In this document: positions 26,574-35,428 of the stretch, piece after piece
Numbering within the stretch: position 1 is the first letter of the stretch
How the letters are laid out: every line of letters begins with the position of its first letter
DNA from: Bacteroidales bacterium
GTDB lineage: Bacteria > Bacteroidota > Bacteroidia > Bacteroidales > UBA932
Assembly (NCBI GenBank): GCA_017476575.1
Contig: JAFUZO010000008.1
Location: forward strand, 34,260-98,259
DNA: 64,000 bases
Reading direction: 5' to 3'
Position numbers and translations under genes: made by a program
Notes under the pieces: model-generated
The model's input: only the letters and a program-made list of their open reading frames with translations
Told to the model about the DNA's origin: nothing
Databases searched by the model: none

Positions 26574-28966
26574 GAAGATACCTTCTGATTACCATAGGAC
26601 TCTTGGCAGGCCTGGCGCTCTCCGCGCAGGACCGCTCCTCTGCGACCTTCGGGCTGGACCCTTCCGACGAGGCGGCCGTGAAGGCCATCCGCGCCCGGAT
26701 GGACAGCATCCGGCGCCATCGGCCCACCGTCGCCCTCGTGCTGAGCGGCGGCGGCGCCAAGGGAGCGGCACATATCGGTGCCCTGCGCTACATGGAGCGC
26801 TATAAGATACCCGTCGACATGGTCGTCGGCACCAGCATCGGCGGCCTCCTGGGCGGATGTTATGCGCTGGGCTACTCGCCTGCATATCTGGACTCCCTCA
26901 TCCGCAGCATCGACTGGCCGGTGGCGATGAGCGACGATGTGCCGAAGGAGTATATCCCTTATTCCAAGGTCAGATACAGGGAGAAGTTCGCCTTGTCCAT
27001 TCCGTTCTACTACAGCAAGCCGGACTTCCAGGACCATATCTCGGGCGACATCCAGTTTGCCGGGGGCGGCGACGGGCACCTGCATCTGTCGGCAGACAAG
27101 GATGGCGCGTCCAAGATGATCCGGCAGAACCTGATGGGCGTCCTTCCGTCCGGCTTCATCTACGGGCAGAACGTCGAATACATCATCTCCAGCCTGACCG
27201 CCGGGTATGCCGATTCGACGGACTTCTTCCAGTTCCCGATCCCGTTCGCCTGCATCGCCACGGACATCGTCTCCGGCAAGGCCAAGGTCTGGCACAGCGG
27301 CAGCATCAACACCGCGCTCCGGTCCACGATGTCCATCCCGGGTCTCTTCGCACCGGTGCGCACCCGCGGCATGGTGCTCGTCGACGGTGGCATGCGCAAC
27401 AACTTCCCGGTCGACGTGGCGCGCGACATGGGCGCGGACATCGTCATCGGCATCGACCTGTCCGACGCGAAACTGGGCTACGGTGAAATCCAGAACCTTG
27501 CCGACATCGTCTGGAGGGGCATCGACATGTTCGGCGGCGATTCCTTCGAGCGCAATGTGGCGATGGTGGACCTCCGCATCAAGCCGGAACTCTCCGGCTA
27601 CAACATGATGAGCTTTTCCGCCGAGAGCATCGACTCCATGCTCGTGCGGGGGTACGAGGCGGCCGAGGCGAAGGATGAGGAACTTTCCGCCATCCGGCGC
27701 TGGCTGGGCAAGGATACCCTCCGGCTTTCCGGGAAACCAGCTGTGGACGTGAACGGACATCCGGTGTACATCGACGACATCGAAATTGCGGGCGTGTCGG
27801 AACGCGAGCGGGAATACATCCTGTCCGCCATCCGCGTACAGCCAGGCCGGCTGGTGGACCGGCGCGGGATCGAGCAGGCCATCGCCACCATCTACGGCAA
27901 GGGCGCCTACGACTATGTCAATTACGAACTGCTCGGCACGGGCGATTCCTACCGCCTGCGGATCAACTGCAAGAAAGGTCCGAAGCACCAGCTGGGCGTC
28001 GGATTCCGGGTGGATACGGAAGAACTGGTGTCCATCCTGCTCAATGTCGGCCTGAATACGAACTCCCTGCGCGGCTCCTCCCTTGACATGACGGCCAAGG
28101 TGGGGGCGAATCCCTATTTCAATGCGCACTACGCCTACAACATGCAGAAGGCTCCGACCTTGAATGCCCGCGCCGGTATCCGCTGGACCGACCGCAACAA
28201 CTTCATCTCGGGCCGCAACCGCTACAACATCTCCTATCTGATGACCTCCCAGGAACTCTTTGTCTCCAACATGCACTGGTCGCAGTTCGATGTACGGGGC
28301 GGTGTCCGGAACGATTATTTCAAGGTGCACCGACTCCTGTCCAGCGATGTGGTCGGCGACTATGCCCGGAACCTCGAGGCCATGGACTATCCCGCCCTGT
28401 TCATCGACGCCACGACGGACAACCTGGACGACGGTTATTTTCCGAAGGAGGGTTTCTCGGCCAAGTTGCGCTATGAACTGATCTCCCGCATGAGCGACGG
28501 ACCGGACTATCCCGGCTTCTTCGGCATCCTTGCCCTCGGCGGCCGGGTTGCCGTCCCGGTCGGCAGTCGGTTCACCCTCATCCCGCAGGGTGACATGCGC
28601 CTGGTCTTCGGCGACGACATCCCGATTCCCTATGCCAACGTCCTCGGTGGCGACATGCGCGGGCGGTATGTGGACCACCAGATTCCCTTCATCGGCATCG
28701 ACAACGCCGCCTTCCGCCGCAACTGCCTCATCGACACACGGATGGATCTCCGGTTCGAAGTGGCCCGCAACAACTATTTGACCGGTACGTTCAACTATGC
28801 CCGCGACTTCTACAATTTCAGCCAGTACGAACTGGGTGAGGATGTCTTCGGCTGTGGCCTCGGCTATGCCTACGATTCCATTGTGGGCCCCCTCAAAGGA
28901 CAGGTGTACTGGTCGTCGCTGACCCATCACGTCGGCGTCTATCTCTCTCTCGGTTTCGACTTTTGA
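26570..28966 (+). CDS. Patatin-like phospholipase with C-terminal Omp85-type barrel
   Basis: 798 residues from MRRYLLITIGLLAGLALSAQ (signal peptide). The patatin domain has the oxyanion loop SGGGAKG (59-65), nucleophile motif GTSIG (Ser 89) and DGG (Asp 272), so the Ser-Asp dyad is complete. A POTRA-like stretch follows (IDDIEIAGVSEREREYILSA), then a BamA-like beta-barrel ending in YLSLGFDF. This order matches bacterial surface or secreted phospholipases of the PlpD (type Vd) kind, in which the barrel exports or displays the lipase. It is coupled to rlmN by a 4-nt overlap. Lipid substrate and orientation are not readable from sequence. Confidence 0.9.
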   Translation: MRRYLLITIGLLAGLALSAQDRSSATFGLDPSDEAAVKAIRARMDSIRRHRPTVALVLSGGGAKGAAHIGALRYMERYKIPVDMVVGTSIGGLLGGCYALGYSPAYLDSLIRSIDWPVAMSDDVPKEYIPYSKVRYREKFALSIPFYYSKPDFQDHISGDIQFAGGGDGHLHLSADKDGASKMIRQNLMGVLPSGFIYGQNVEYIISSLTAGYADSTDFFQFPIPFACIATDIVSGKAKVWHSGSINTALRSTMSIPGLFAPVRTRGMVLVDGGMRNNFPVDVARDMGADIVIGIDLSDAKLGYGEIQNLADIVWRGIDMFGGDSFERNVAMVDLRIKPELSGYNMMSFSAESIDSMLVRGYEAAEAKDEELSAIRRWLGKDTLRLSGKPAVDVNGHPVYIDDIEIAGVSEREREYILSAIRVQPGRLVDRRGIEQAIATIYGKGAYDYVNYELLGTGDSYRLRINCKKGPKHQLGVGFRVDTEELVSILLNVGLNTNSLRGSSLDMTAKVGANPYFNAHYAYNMQKAPTLNARAGIRWTDRNNFISGRNRYNISYLMTSQELFVSNMHWSQFDVRGGVRNDYFKVHRLLSSDVVGDYARNLEAMDYPALFIDATTDNLDDGYFPKEGFSAKLRYELISRMSDGPDYPGFFGILALGGRVAVPVGSRFTLIPQGDMRLVFGDDIPIPYANVLGGDMRGRYVDHQIPFIGIDNAAFRRNCLIDTRMDLRFEVARNNYLTGTFNYARDFYNFSQYELGEDVFGCGLGYAYDSIVGPLKGQVYWSSLTHHVGVYLSLGFDF

Positions 28967-28967
28967 C

Positions 28968-29426
28968 ATGGAAGAGAAACAGATATTGGACCGGCTGCAG
29001 CGGCAATGTTCGCGGGCCGAGTATTGTACGCAGGACGTCCGCAGGAAAGCGCTCAAGGCCTTGGAAGGGGATGCCGAGGCGGCCGACCGGGTGACGGCAG
29101 CCCTGGTGGCCGACCGCTTCGTGGACGACCGGCGCTATGCCGCCGCTTATGCACGGGAGAAGGCCGCGCTCCAGGGCTGGGGCGAGGTCAAGATCCGCTT
29201 CATGCTCCAGGGGAAGGGCATCGCCCGGGATGTCGTCGACGAGGCCCTCCGGGAAATCGACCCGGGGCGTGCCGCCTCGAAACTGGAACGGCTGGCCGCG
29301 GAACGGTATCGCATCTGGAAGGACGACCCTCAGTGCCGTCTCAAGCTGCTGAAGTTCATCCTCGGCCGCGGCTATCCCTACGAGGAGGCCTCGGAGGCTG
29401 TGGAGGCGGTGATGCGTCAGCGGTGA
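28968..29426 (+). CDS. recX: Regulatory protein RecX
   Basis: 152 residues, all helical. RecX binds RecA filaments and limits their activity. Three-helix repeats of the family are visible: RRKALKALEGDAEAADRVTAALVADRFVDDRRYAAAYAREK, GWGEVKIRFMLQGKGIARDVVDEALREI, and a C-terminal FILGRGYPYEEASEAVE. The gene starts 1 nt after the phospholipase gene. Its 3' end overlaps the convergent hisIE gene by 10 nt. Confidence 0.93.
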   Translation: MEEKQILDRLQRQCSRAEYCTQDVRRKALKALEGDAEAADRVTAALVADRFVDDRRYAAAYAREKAALQGWGEVKIRFMLQGKGIARDVVDEALREIDPGRAASKLERLAAERYRIWKDDPQCRLKLLKFILGRGYPYEEASEAVEAVMRQR

Positions 29427-30016
29427 CGCAGGGCCAGTTCGCCCTCCAGGTCGGAAAGGGAGCAGTCCATCTGTTCCAGGAGGACGAGCAGGTGGTACAC
29501 CAGGTCGCCTGCCTCGTACAGGAAGCGGTCCCGGTTGCCGTCGACCGCCTCGATGACTGCCTCTGCGGCTTCTTCTCCGACTTTCTTCGCGACGGCCTTG
29601 ACCCCCTTGATGAACAGGCGGGTCGTGTAGGAGCCTTCAGGCAGGGCGGCATGGCGTTCCTGTACGAGGGCGGAGAGGGTGCGGATGAACCCCTCGTCCT
29701 CCGGGGTGTCGAAGCAGGCGGTCGTCCCGCGGTGGCAGACCGGTCCGGACGGCACCGCCTGGACGAGCAGGGTGTCTGCATCGCAGTCGGCATACATCTG
29801 CTTGACCGTCAGATAGTTCCCGCTGGTCTCTCCCTTGGTCCAGAGTGTCTGCCGGGTCCGGGAGAAGAAGGTGACCCGGCCCTCGGCGACGGTCTTGTCG
29901 AAGGCGGCGCGGTCCATGTATCCGAGCATCAACACCTTGAGGGTGGCTGCGTCCTGGATGATGACGGGCAGCAGGCCGTCTCCGGTCTTGCCCAGGTTGA
30001 AATCGTCGAAAGTCAT
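29417..30016 (-). CDS. hisIE: Bifunctional phosphoribosyl-AMP cyclohydrolase / phosphoribosyl-ATP pyrophosphatase
   Basis: 199 residues from MTFDDFNLGK. The HisI domain (about 1-110) shows LMLGYMD, FFSRTRQTLWTKGETSGN and the zinc/active-site motif CHRGTTACF. The HisE domain (about 113-199) shows KVGEEAAEAVIEAV and LVYHLLVLL. It catalyses steps 2 and 3 of histidine synthesis. It is the last gene of the his operon, and its start overlaps the hisF stop by 4 nt. The longer open frame upstream is a shadow of hisF. Confidence 0.96.
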   Translation of the reverse strand: MTFDDFNLGKTGDGLLPVIIQDAATLKVLMLGYMDRAAFDKTVAEGRVTFFSRTRQTLWTKGETSGNYLTVKQMYADCDADTLLVQAVPSGPVCHRGTTACFDTPEDEGFIRTLSALVQERHAALPEGSYTTRLFIKGVKAVAKKVGEEAAEAVIEAVDGNRDRFLYEAGDLVYHLLVLLEQMDCSLSDLEGELALRHR

Positions 30017-30771
30017 AGGCGGATGGGGATATCGAGGTCGGCGAGGCGGCGTTTGACCTCCCTGATGGTGTATCTGCCATAATGGAAGATGCTGGCGGCG
30101 AGGGCTGCGTCGGCCCGCCCCTCCGTGAGCACGGCTGCGATGTCCTCGATGCTCCCGGCACCTCCGGAAGCGATGAGGGGGATGCTGAGGCAGTCGGCGA
30201 GGGCAGCATAGACGTCGCAAGGGTATCCGGCTCCCGTGCCGTCGTGGTCCATGGAGGTGAAGAGGATTTCTCCTGCCCCCCGTTCCTGCGCCTCGACGGC
30301 CCAGCTGAAGAGTTCCCGGCCGGCCGCGCGGGTACCGCCGTGGGTGGTCGCCCGCCAGATGCCTGACGGGTCCCGGGCTGCGTCGATGGCCACGACGACG
30401 AACTGCCGCCCGTATTTCGCGGCGATCTCGCCGACCAGGTCCGGCCGGGCGATGGCGGCGCTGTTGAGAGTGACCTTGTCCGCCCCGGCGTCCAGGAGGC
30501 GGGAGGCATCGTCGAGGCTGCGGATGCCGCCGCCCACCGTGAAGGGGATGTCGACGGCATCGGCGACCTGGCCCACGAGTGCCGCGAAGGTGCCCCGGCC
30601 CTCCCGGGTGGCACTGATATCGAGGTAAACCAGTTCGTCCGCCCCTTCGAGGGCATAGCGGCGGCCGAGTGCGACGGCATCGCCGACCTCCTGGAGGTCG
30701 ACGAACCGCGTGCCTTTGACCACAGTGCCGTCCTGGACGTCTAAGCAGGGGATGATGCGTTTGGCGAGCAT
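30013..30771 (-). CDS. hisF: Imidazole glycerol phosphate synthase cyclase subunit
   Basis: 252 residues, a (beta/alpha)8 barrel. It starts at MLAKRIIPCLDVQDGTVVKG, the canonical HisF N-terminus with catalytic Asp 11. A second catalytic Asp is in NSAAIARPDLV / VVAIDA context, and phosphate-binding glycines in GGGIRSLDDA and ASGGAGSIED. It uses ammonia from HisH to make IGP and AICAR. It overlaps hisA by 31 nt, so translation is tightly coupled. Confidence 0.97.
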   Translation of the reverse strand: MLAKRIIPCLDVQDGTVVKGTRFVDLQEVGDAVALGRRYALEGADELVYLDISATREGRGTFAALVGQVADAVDIPFTVGGGIRSLDDASRLLDAGADKVTLNSAAIARPDLVGEIAAKYGRQFVVVAIDAARDPSGIWRATTHGGTRAAGRELFSWAVEAQERGAGEILFTSMDHDGTGAGYPCDVYAALADCLSIPLIASGGAGSIEDIAAVLTEGRADAALAASIFHYGRYTIREVKRRLADLDIPIRL

Positions 30772-31481
30772 AAGCGGGAGAGGTGGGAGAGGGTGATCCG
30801 GTTTTCGTAGACCGCCTTGCCGGTGATGATGCCGTCGAGGCCGAGCGCGTCGGCCCGGCGGAGGTCGTCCACGCCGGACACGCCGCCGCTGACGATGACT
30901 TTCAGGCCGGGAAACCGCTGTTTCAAGTCGGTGTAAAGGTTGAAGGAAGGACCTTGGAGCATGCCGTCGCGGGCGATGTCCGTGACGATGGCCTGCTCCA
31001 GGCCGACCGGAAGGAAGGTCCCGATGAGGGGGGCGAGGGCGATGCCGCTGTCTTGGAGCCAGCCGCCGACGGCGACCCGCCCGTCCCGGACATCTGCGCC
31101 AAGGATAAGCCGTCCTCCGTAACGGCCGAGCCACTGCTGCATCCGCTCCGGTTCCCGGGCAGCCACGCTGCCGATGATGGCCCAGTCGGCACCGGCGCCC
31201 CAGACCGAGGACAGGGCGGCCTCATCCTTGATGCCGCCGCCCCATTCCAGGCGCAGCAGTCCCAGGGAGGCGATTTTCTCCAGCACCCGCAGGTTCCGGG
31301 GTGCCGACGCCCTGGCCCCTTCGAGGTCGACGAGGTGAAGGCGCCGCACGCCGCAGTCCGCATAGCGCCGGGCCCATTCTACCGGATCGCGACCGTAAGT
31401 CTTCTGCGTGGCGTAATCCCCTTGGGAGAGCCGGACGCAGCGCCCTTCGATGAGGTCGATGGCAGGGATGATTTCAATCAT
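30741..31481 (-). CDS. hisA: ProFAR isomerase (HisA)
   Basis: 246 residues. HisA isomerises ProFAR to PRFAR. The N-terminus MIEIIPAIDLIEGRCVRLSQGD holds catalytic Asp 9; the other half shows TDIARDGMLQGPSFNLY with the second catalytic Asp, and VSGGVSGVDDLRRA binds phosphate. Length is normal. The start overlaps the hisH stop by 4 nt. Confidence 0.97.
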   Translation of the reverse strand: MIEIIPAIDLIEGRCVRLSQGDYATQKTYGRDPVEWARRYADCGVRRLHLVDLEGARASAPRNLRVLEKIASLGLLRLEWGGGIKDEAALSSVWGAGADWAIIGSVAAREPERMQQWLGRYGGRLILGADVRDGRVAVGGWLQDSGIALAPLIGTFLPVGLEQAIVTDIARDGMLQGPSFNLYTDLKQRFPGLKVIVSGGVSGVDDLRRADALGLDGIITGKAVYENRITLSHLSRLCSPNASSPA

Positions 31482-32071
31482 AGGGCCAGGAAGTTTTGAA
31501 GGATGCGTGCGCCGATATGGCCGCTTTTCTCTGGGTGGAACTGGGTGCCGTAGAACTGTTCGTATTTCAAGGCGGCGCTGAAGAGCGTCCCGCCATAGCG
31601 GCAGGTCGCCACCGTATCGGGGCAGAGTCCGGCATAGTACGAATGCACGAAATAGACATAGGGCTGGGGTGCCGGAAAATCCCGGAACAGTCTGCCTTCA
31701 AGGTTGCCGAGGGTGTTCCAGCCCATGTGCGGCACCTTGATGCCTGGTTCGGGGGCGAACTGCCGGACATGGGCGTCGAAGATGCCGAGGCAAGGCTTTC
31801 CGGGGGCTTCCTCGCTGTCCCGGCAGAGCACCTGCATGCCCACGCAGATGCCGAGGACCGGCTGGCGAAGGGCGCGGATGACGGAGGGCAGCCCGTGGCG
31901 TTCCAGGTTGTCCATCGCCCGCCCGGCATGGCCGACGCCCGGCAGGATGACCTTGTCGGAGCGGCGGATCTCGTCCGGGTCCGACGTCACGGTATAGGCC
32001 GCGCCGAGGCGGCCGAGGGCGTTCTCCAGCGAGCGGAGGTTGCCCATGTCATAGTCGATGATGGCAATCAT
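31478..32071 (-). CDS. hisH: Imidazole glycerol phosphate synthase glutaminase subunit
   Basis: 197 residues from MIAIIDYDMGNLRSLENAL, the classic HisH start. Class I glutamine amidotransferase motifs are ILPGVGHAG, the nucleophile Cys in GICVGMQVLC, VYFVHSYY, and the terminal catalytic His/Glu in GTQFHPEKSG. It supplies ammonia to HisF. The start overlaps the hisB stop by 4 nt. Confidence 0.97.
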   Translation of the reverse strand: MIAIIDYDMGNLRSLENALGRLGAAYTVTSDPDEIRRSDKVILPGVGHAGRAMDNLERHGLPSVIRALRQPVLGICVGMQVLCRDSEEAPGKPCLGIFDAHVRQFAPEPGIKVPHMGWNTLGNLEGRLFRDFPAPQPYVYFVHSYYAGLCPDTVATCRYGGTLFSAALKYEQFYGTQFHPEKSGHIGARILQNFLAL

Positions 32072-33126
32072 AGCAGACCTTTCGAAGAGGGAAGGGTATC
32101 GCGGAAGACGTCGCGGCGGACCGCCTGGCGGAGGGTGCGGGCGAATGCCTTGAAGACCGCCTCGGCGAGGTGGTGGTTGTTCTCGCCTTCGGCTTCGATG
32201 CGCAGGTTGCACCGGGCGGCCGTGCAGAAGGATTTGAAGAAATGGGAGAACATTTCGGTCGGGGTGTCGCCTACGTATTCCCGTGTGAAGCGGACTTTCC
32301 AGACGAAATCGGCCCGGCCTCCGAAATCCACCAGGACCAGCGCCTTGCTCTCGTCCATCGGCAGGGCGAACCCGTAGCGGTCGATGCCCCGCTTGTCGCC
32401 GAGGGCCCGGTCGACGGCTTCGCCGAGGACGATGCCGACGTCCTCCATCGTGTGATGCTCGTCCACCTCCAGGTCGCCCCGGCAGCGGAGGTCGAGGCTG
32501 ACCCCGCCGTGGTGCGGGATCTGGTCGAGCATATGGTCGAAGAAGTGCAGGCCGGTGTCGATGCGGGACTCTCCGTTGCCGTCGAGGTCGAGGGTGAGGG
32601 TGATGTCGGTCTCCCGCGTGGTCCGGGTCAAGGTGACCCGGCGGGAACTCCGCCGGACAGTCTCGGCGATTTCCGCCCAGGTGAGCGGCCCCACCTGGAG
32701 ACCCTCCGCGCCGAGGTTGGCGGCCAGTTGGAGGTCGGTCTCCCGGTCGCCGATGACGAAACTTCCGGCGAGGTCGCAGGAGCCGTCCAGGTAGGCGGTG
32801 AGAAGGCCGGTCCGGGGTTTGCGCGTCGGGGCGTTGTCGGCGGGGAAGCTCCGGTCGATGAGGATGGCGTCGAAGACTACCCCTTCGCCCCGGAGCGTCT
32901 GGAGCATCAGGTTCTGGGCGGGGAGGAAGTCTTCCTCCGGGAAGGACGGGGTGCCGAGCCCGTCCTGGTTGGACACGAGGACGAGCTCGTAACCCAGCCC
33001 GGCGAGGGCTTTCAGGCCGGAGATGGCGCCGGGCACGAAGGCGAACTTCGCGAGCGAGTCGATCTGCTCGTCGGCGGGCTCGGCGAGGATGGTCCCGTCA
33101 CGGTCGATGAAAAGGGCTTTCTTCAT
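32068..33126 (-). CDS. hisB: Bifunctional histidinol-phosphatase / imidazoleglycerol-phosphate dehydratase
   Basis: 352 residues from MKKALFIDRDGTILAEPADE. The N-terminal HAD phosphatase domain (about 1-160) has the DxDGT-type nucleophile motif in IDRDGT and GDRETDLQLAANLG. The C-terminal IGPD domain (about 165-352) has its two metal motifs, FFDHMLDQIPHHGG and DEHHTMEDVGIVLG. The fused form is the same as in enterobacteria and common in Bacteroidota. It overlaps hisC by 4 nt. Confidence 0.96.
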   Translation of the reverse strand: MKKALFIDRDGTILAEPADEQIDSLAKFAFVPGAISGLKALAGLGYELVLVSNQDGLGTPSFPEEDFLPAQNLMLQTLRGEGVVFDAILIDRSFPADNAPTRKPRTGLLTAYLDGSCDLAGSFVIGDRETDLQLAANLGAEGLQVGPLTWAEIAETVRRSSRRVTLTRTTRETDITLTLDLDGNGESRIDTGLHFFDHMLDQIPHHGGVSLDLRCRGDLEVDEHHTMEDVGIVLGEAVDRALGDKRGIDRYGFALPMDESKALVLVDFGGRADFVWKVRFTREYVGDTPTEMFSHFFKSFCTAARCNLRIEAEGENNHHLAEAVFKAFARTLRQAVRRDVFRDTLPSSKGLL

Positions 33127-34154
33127 GGCTGGTAGGTGTTGAGGGCCCGTAGGAGGGCGTCGTTTTCTTCGGGGAGGCCGACCGTGAGCCGGAGACAGCC
33201 TTCGCAGCCTCGGACCCGGGTCCGGTTGCGGACGATGATGCCGGCTTCGAGCAGATGGCCGTAGAGGGCGTCGGCATCGTCGGTGCGGACCAGGAGGAAG
33301 TTGGCGTCGCTGGGGAAGATCCGGCGGATGAAAGGGAAGGCGGCCAGTGCGTCCGAAAGGCGCCGACGTTCGGCCTTCACGGTGGCGATTTCGCTGTCGA
33401 CGGGCCTCTGGAGCAGTTCCAGGGCCTTCTCCATGGCGGCAGTGCCGAGGTTGTAAGGGTATTTGACCATGGACAGGAGCCGGATGGTCTCGTCGCTGGA
33501 GATGGCGAGGCCGATACGCAGCCCCGCCATGGCGCGGGCCTTGGACAAGGTTTGGAGGACGACGAGGTTGTCTCGTTTGACGGCTTCCCCGGCGAGGCTT
33601 CCCCGGTCGGAGAAGTCGGCATAGGCCTCGTCGACGACCACAACGCCGGGGAACCGGTCGGCGATGTCCAGCAGCTGCTCCCGCGGGAAGGCGTTGCCGG
33701 AGGGATTGTTCGGCGAGCAGAGGAAAAGGGCTTTCGTGCGCTTGTCCGCTGCGGCGAGCAGTTTTCCGGTGTCCAGGCTGAAATCCGCCTCCAACTGGAC
33801 GGAACGGACGGCGATGTCGTTGATGGCGGCGGCCACCGTGTACATCCCGTAGCTCGGGGCGATGGCGACGACGTTGTCCCGCCCCGGTTCGCAGAAAATC
33901 CTGAAAACCAAGTCGATGGCCTCGTCGCTGCCGTTGCCGAGGAAAAGATGCTCTGCCGAGATGCCTTTGAGGGCGCCGATACAGGCCTTGAGGCGGGCTT
34001 GGTGCGGGTCGGGATAACGGTTGTACCCGTTCTCGTAGGGGCTTTCGTTGGCATCGAGGAAGATGCCGAGGGGACCGGTATATTCGTCGCGGGCCGTCGA
34101 ATAGGGCGTGAGCGCGGCAATGTTCTCTCGGATGAGGGGAGTGATGCGGCTCAT
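33123..34154 (-). CDS. hisC: Histidinol-phosphate aminotransferase
   Basis: 343 residues, a PLP fold-type I aminotransferase. Motifs: FLGNGSDEAIDLVFR, CSPNNPSGN, VVVDEAYADF, and the PLP-binding Lys in TLSKARAMAGLRIG; the C-terminal Arg for the substrate phosphate lies in LRLTVGLPEEN. It makes L-histidinol phosphate. It overlaps hisD by 4 nt. Confidence 0.97.
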   Translation of the reverse strand: MSRITPLIRENIAALTPYSTARDEYTGPLGIFLDANESPYENGYNRYPDPHQARLKACIGALKGISAEHLFLGNGSDEAIDLVFRIFCEPGRDNVVAIAPSYGMYTVAAAINDIAVRSVQLEADFSLDTGKLLAAADKRTKALFLCSPNNPSGNAFPREQLLDIADRFPGVVVVDEAYADFSDRGSLAGEAVKRDNLVVLQTLSKARAMAGLRIGLAISSDETIRLLSMVKYPYNLGTAAMEKALELLQRPVDSEIATVKAERRRLSDALAAFPFIRRIFPSDANFLLVRTDDADALYGHLLEAGIIVRNRTRVRGCEGCLRLTVGLPEENDALLRALNTYQP

Positions 34155-35428
34155 AGGGTCCGGATTCTGAGGGTGACGGCACGTGCATGGGCTTCCAGCC
34201 CTTCGGCCCGGGCCATGGCGGTGATGGTGGGGGCGAGGCCTTCCAGCCCTTCGCGGGTGAGCCGCTGGAGGGTCATCTTGCGCAGGAAACTGTCGAGGTT
34301 GACCCCGCTACAGGACCGGGCCCAGCCGCTGGTGGGCAGCGTATGGTTCGTTCCGGAGGCATAGTCCCCGGCGCTTTCCGGGGACCAGGGGCCGATGAAC
34401 ACGCTGCCGGCCGCAGTGACCCGGCGGCTGACGGCCTCCGCGTCCTCCCGGGCGAGGATGAGGTGTTCCGGGGCGTAGGCTTCGGCGAAGGCGAGGCCCT
34501 CCTCCGGGTCGTCGAACACGAGGATGCGGCTGTGCGAGAGGGCCCCGTCCACCTGGGCGGTGCGGGGGAGTTCCCGCCGCTGGGCTTCGATTTCCTGCAG
34601 GACCCGGTCGGCGAAGGCGGTGCTGGCGCAGACCAGGACAGCTTCGCTGTCGGCGCCGTGCTCGGCCTGCGAGAGAAGGTCGGCGGCCACGAAGGACGGC
34701 GAGGCGGCATCGTCGGCGAGGACCAGCACCTCGGATGGACCGGCTGGCATGTCGATGGCCGTCTCCCGCCCGCCGACGAGCTGCTTGGCGAGGGTGACAT
34801 ACGGGTTGCCCGGACCGAAGACCTTGTCCACCTTGGGGACGGTCTCGGTGCCGAAGGCGAGGGCGGCGACGGCCTGGGCTCCGCCGATACGGAAGATCCG
34901 GGTGATGCCGCATTCCTGCGCGGTGAAAAGGACTTCCGGGGCCACGGTGCCGTCGGAGCGGCAGGGGGTGCAGAGAATGCGTTCCCGGCAACCGGCGAGG
35001 GCGGCGGGGACGGCGAGCATCAGGACGGTGGAGAAGAGCGGGGCGCTGCCCCCGGGGATGTACAGGCCGACCTTCGCGAGGGGGATGGGCCGCTGGATGC
35101 AGAGGACCCCCGGCGCCGTCTCCACGCAGACCTCCCGGGGCATCTGGGCCCGATGGAAGGCCTCGATGTGGGCCTTGGCGGTGCAGATAGCCTCGCGGAC
35201 TTCGGGTGTGACGGCCCGGGCGGCCTGCCGGATTTCGTTGGCGCCGACTTCGAGGGGCGCCGTGACCCCGTCGATTTCTTGCATGAGTTGCCGCAGGGCC
35301 GCATCGCCGTCCTGTTCCACGCGGTCGAGGATGGCCTGGACCCGGGGACGGAGGGCGGAAAAGTCGATGCCTTTGCGCCGGATGAGGGCTTCCCACCCTT
35401 CCCGGCCGGGATTGACGATGAGGTTCAT
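34151..35428 (-). CDS. hisD: Histidinol dehydrogenase
   Basis: 425 residues from MNLIVNPGREGWEALIRRKG. HisD oxidises histidinol to histidine in two NAD-dependent steps, with a bound zinc. Family motifs: LYIPGGSAPLFSTVLMLAVPA, GGAQAVAALAFGTETVPKVDKVFGPGN, IDMPAGPSEVLVLAD, LLSQAEHGADS, YAPEHLIL and the C-terminal ASGTNHTLPTSGWAR. Length is typical. It overlaps hisG by 4 nt. Confidence 0.97.
   Translation of the reverse strand: MNLIVNPGREGWEALIRRKGIDFSALRPRVQAILDRVEQDGDAALRQLMQEIDGVTAPLEVGANEIRQAARAVTPEVREAICTAKAHIEAFHRAQMPREVCVETAPGVLCIQRPIPLAKVGLYIPGGSAPLFSTVLMLAVPAALAGCRERILCTPCRSDGTVAPEVLFTAQECGITRIFRIGGAQAVAALAFGTETVPKVDKVFGPGNPYVTLAKQLVGGRETAIDMPAGPSEVLVLADDAASPSFVAADLLSQAEHGADSEAVLVCASTAFADRVLQEIEAQRRELPRTAQVDGALSHSRILVFDDPEEGLAFAEAYAPEHLILAREDAEAVSRRVTAAGSVFIGPWSPESAGDYASGTNHTLPTSGWARSCSGVNLDSFLRKMTLQRLTREGLEGLAPTITAMARAEGLEAHARAVTLRIRTL

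Noticed and set aside
26270..29056. A 928-codon open frame on the minus strand
   Set aside because: Shadow of the patatin-like phospholipase and recX, which have clear catalytic motifs and coupled starts.
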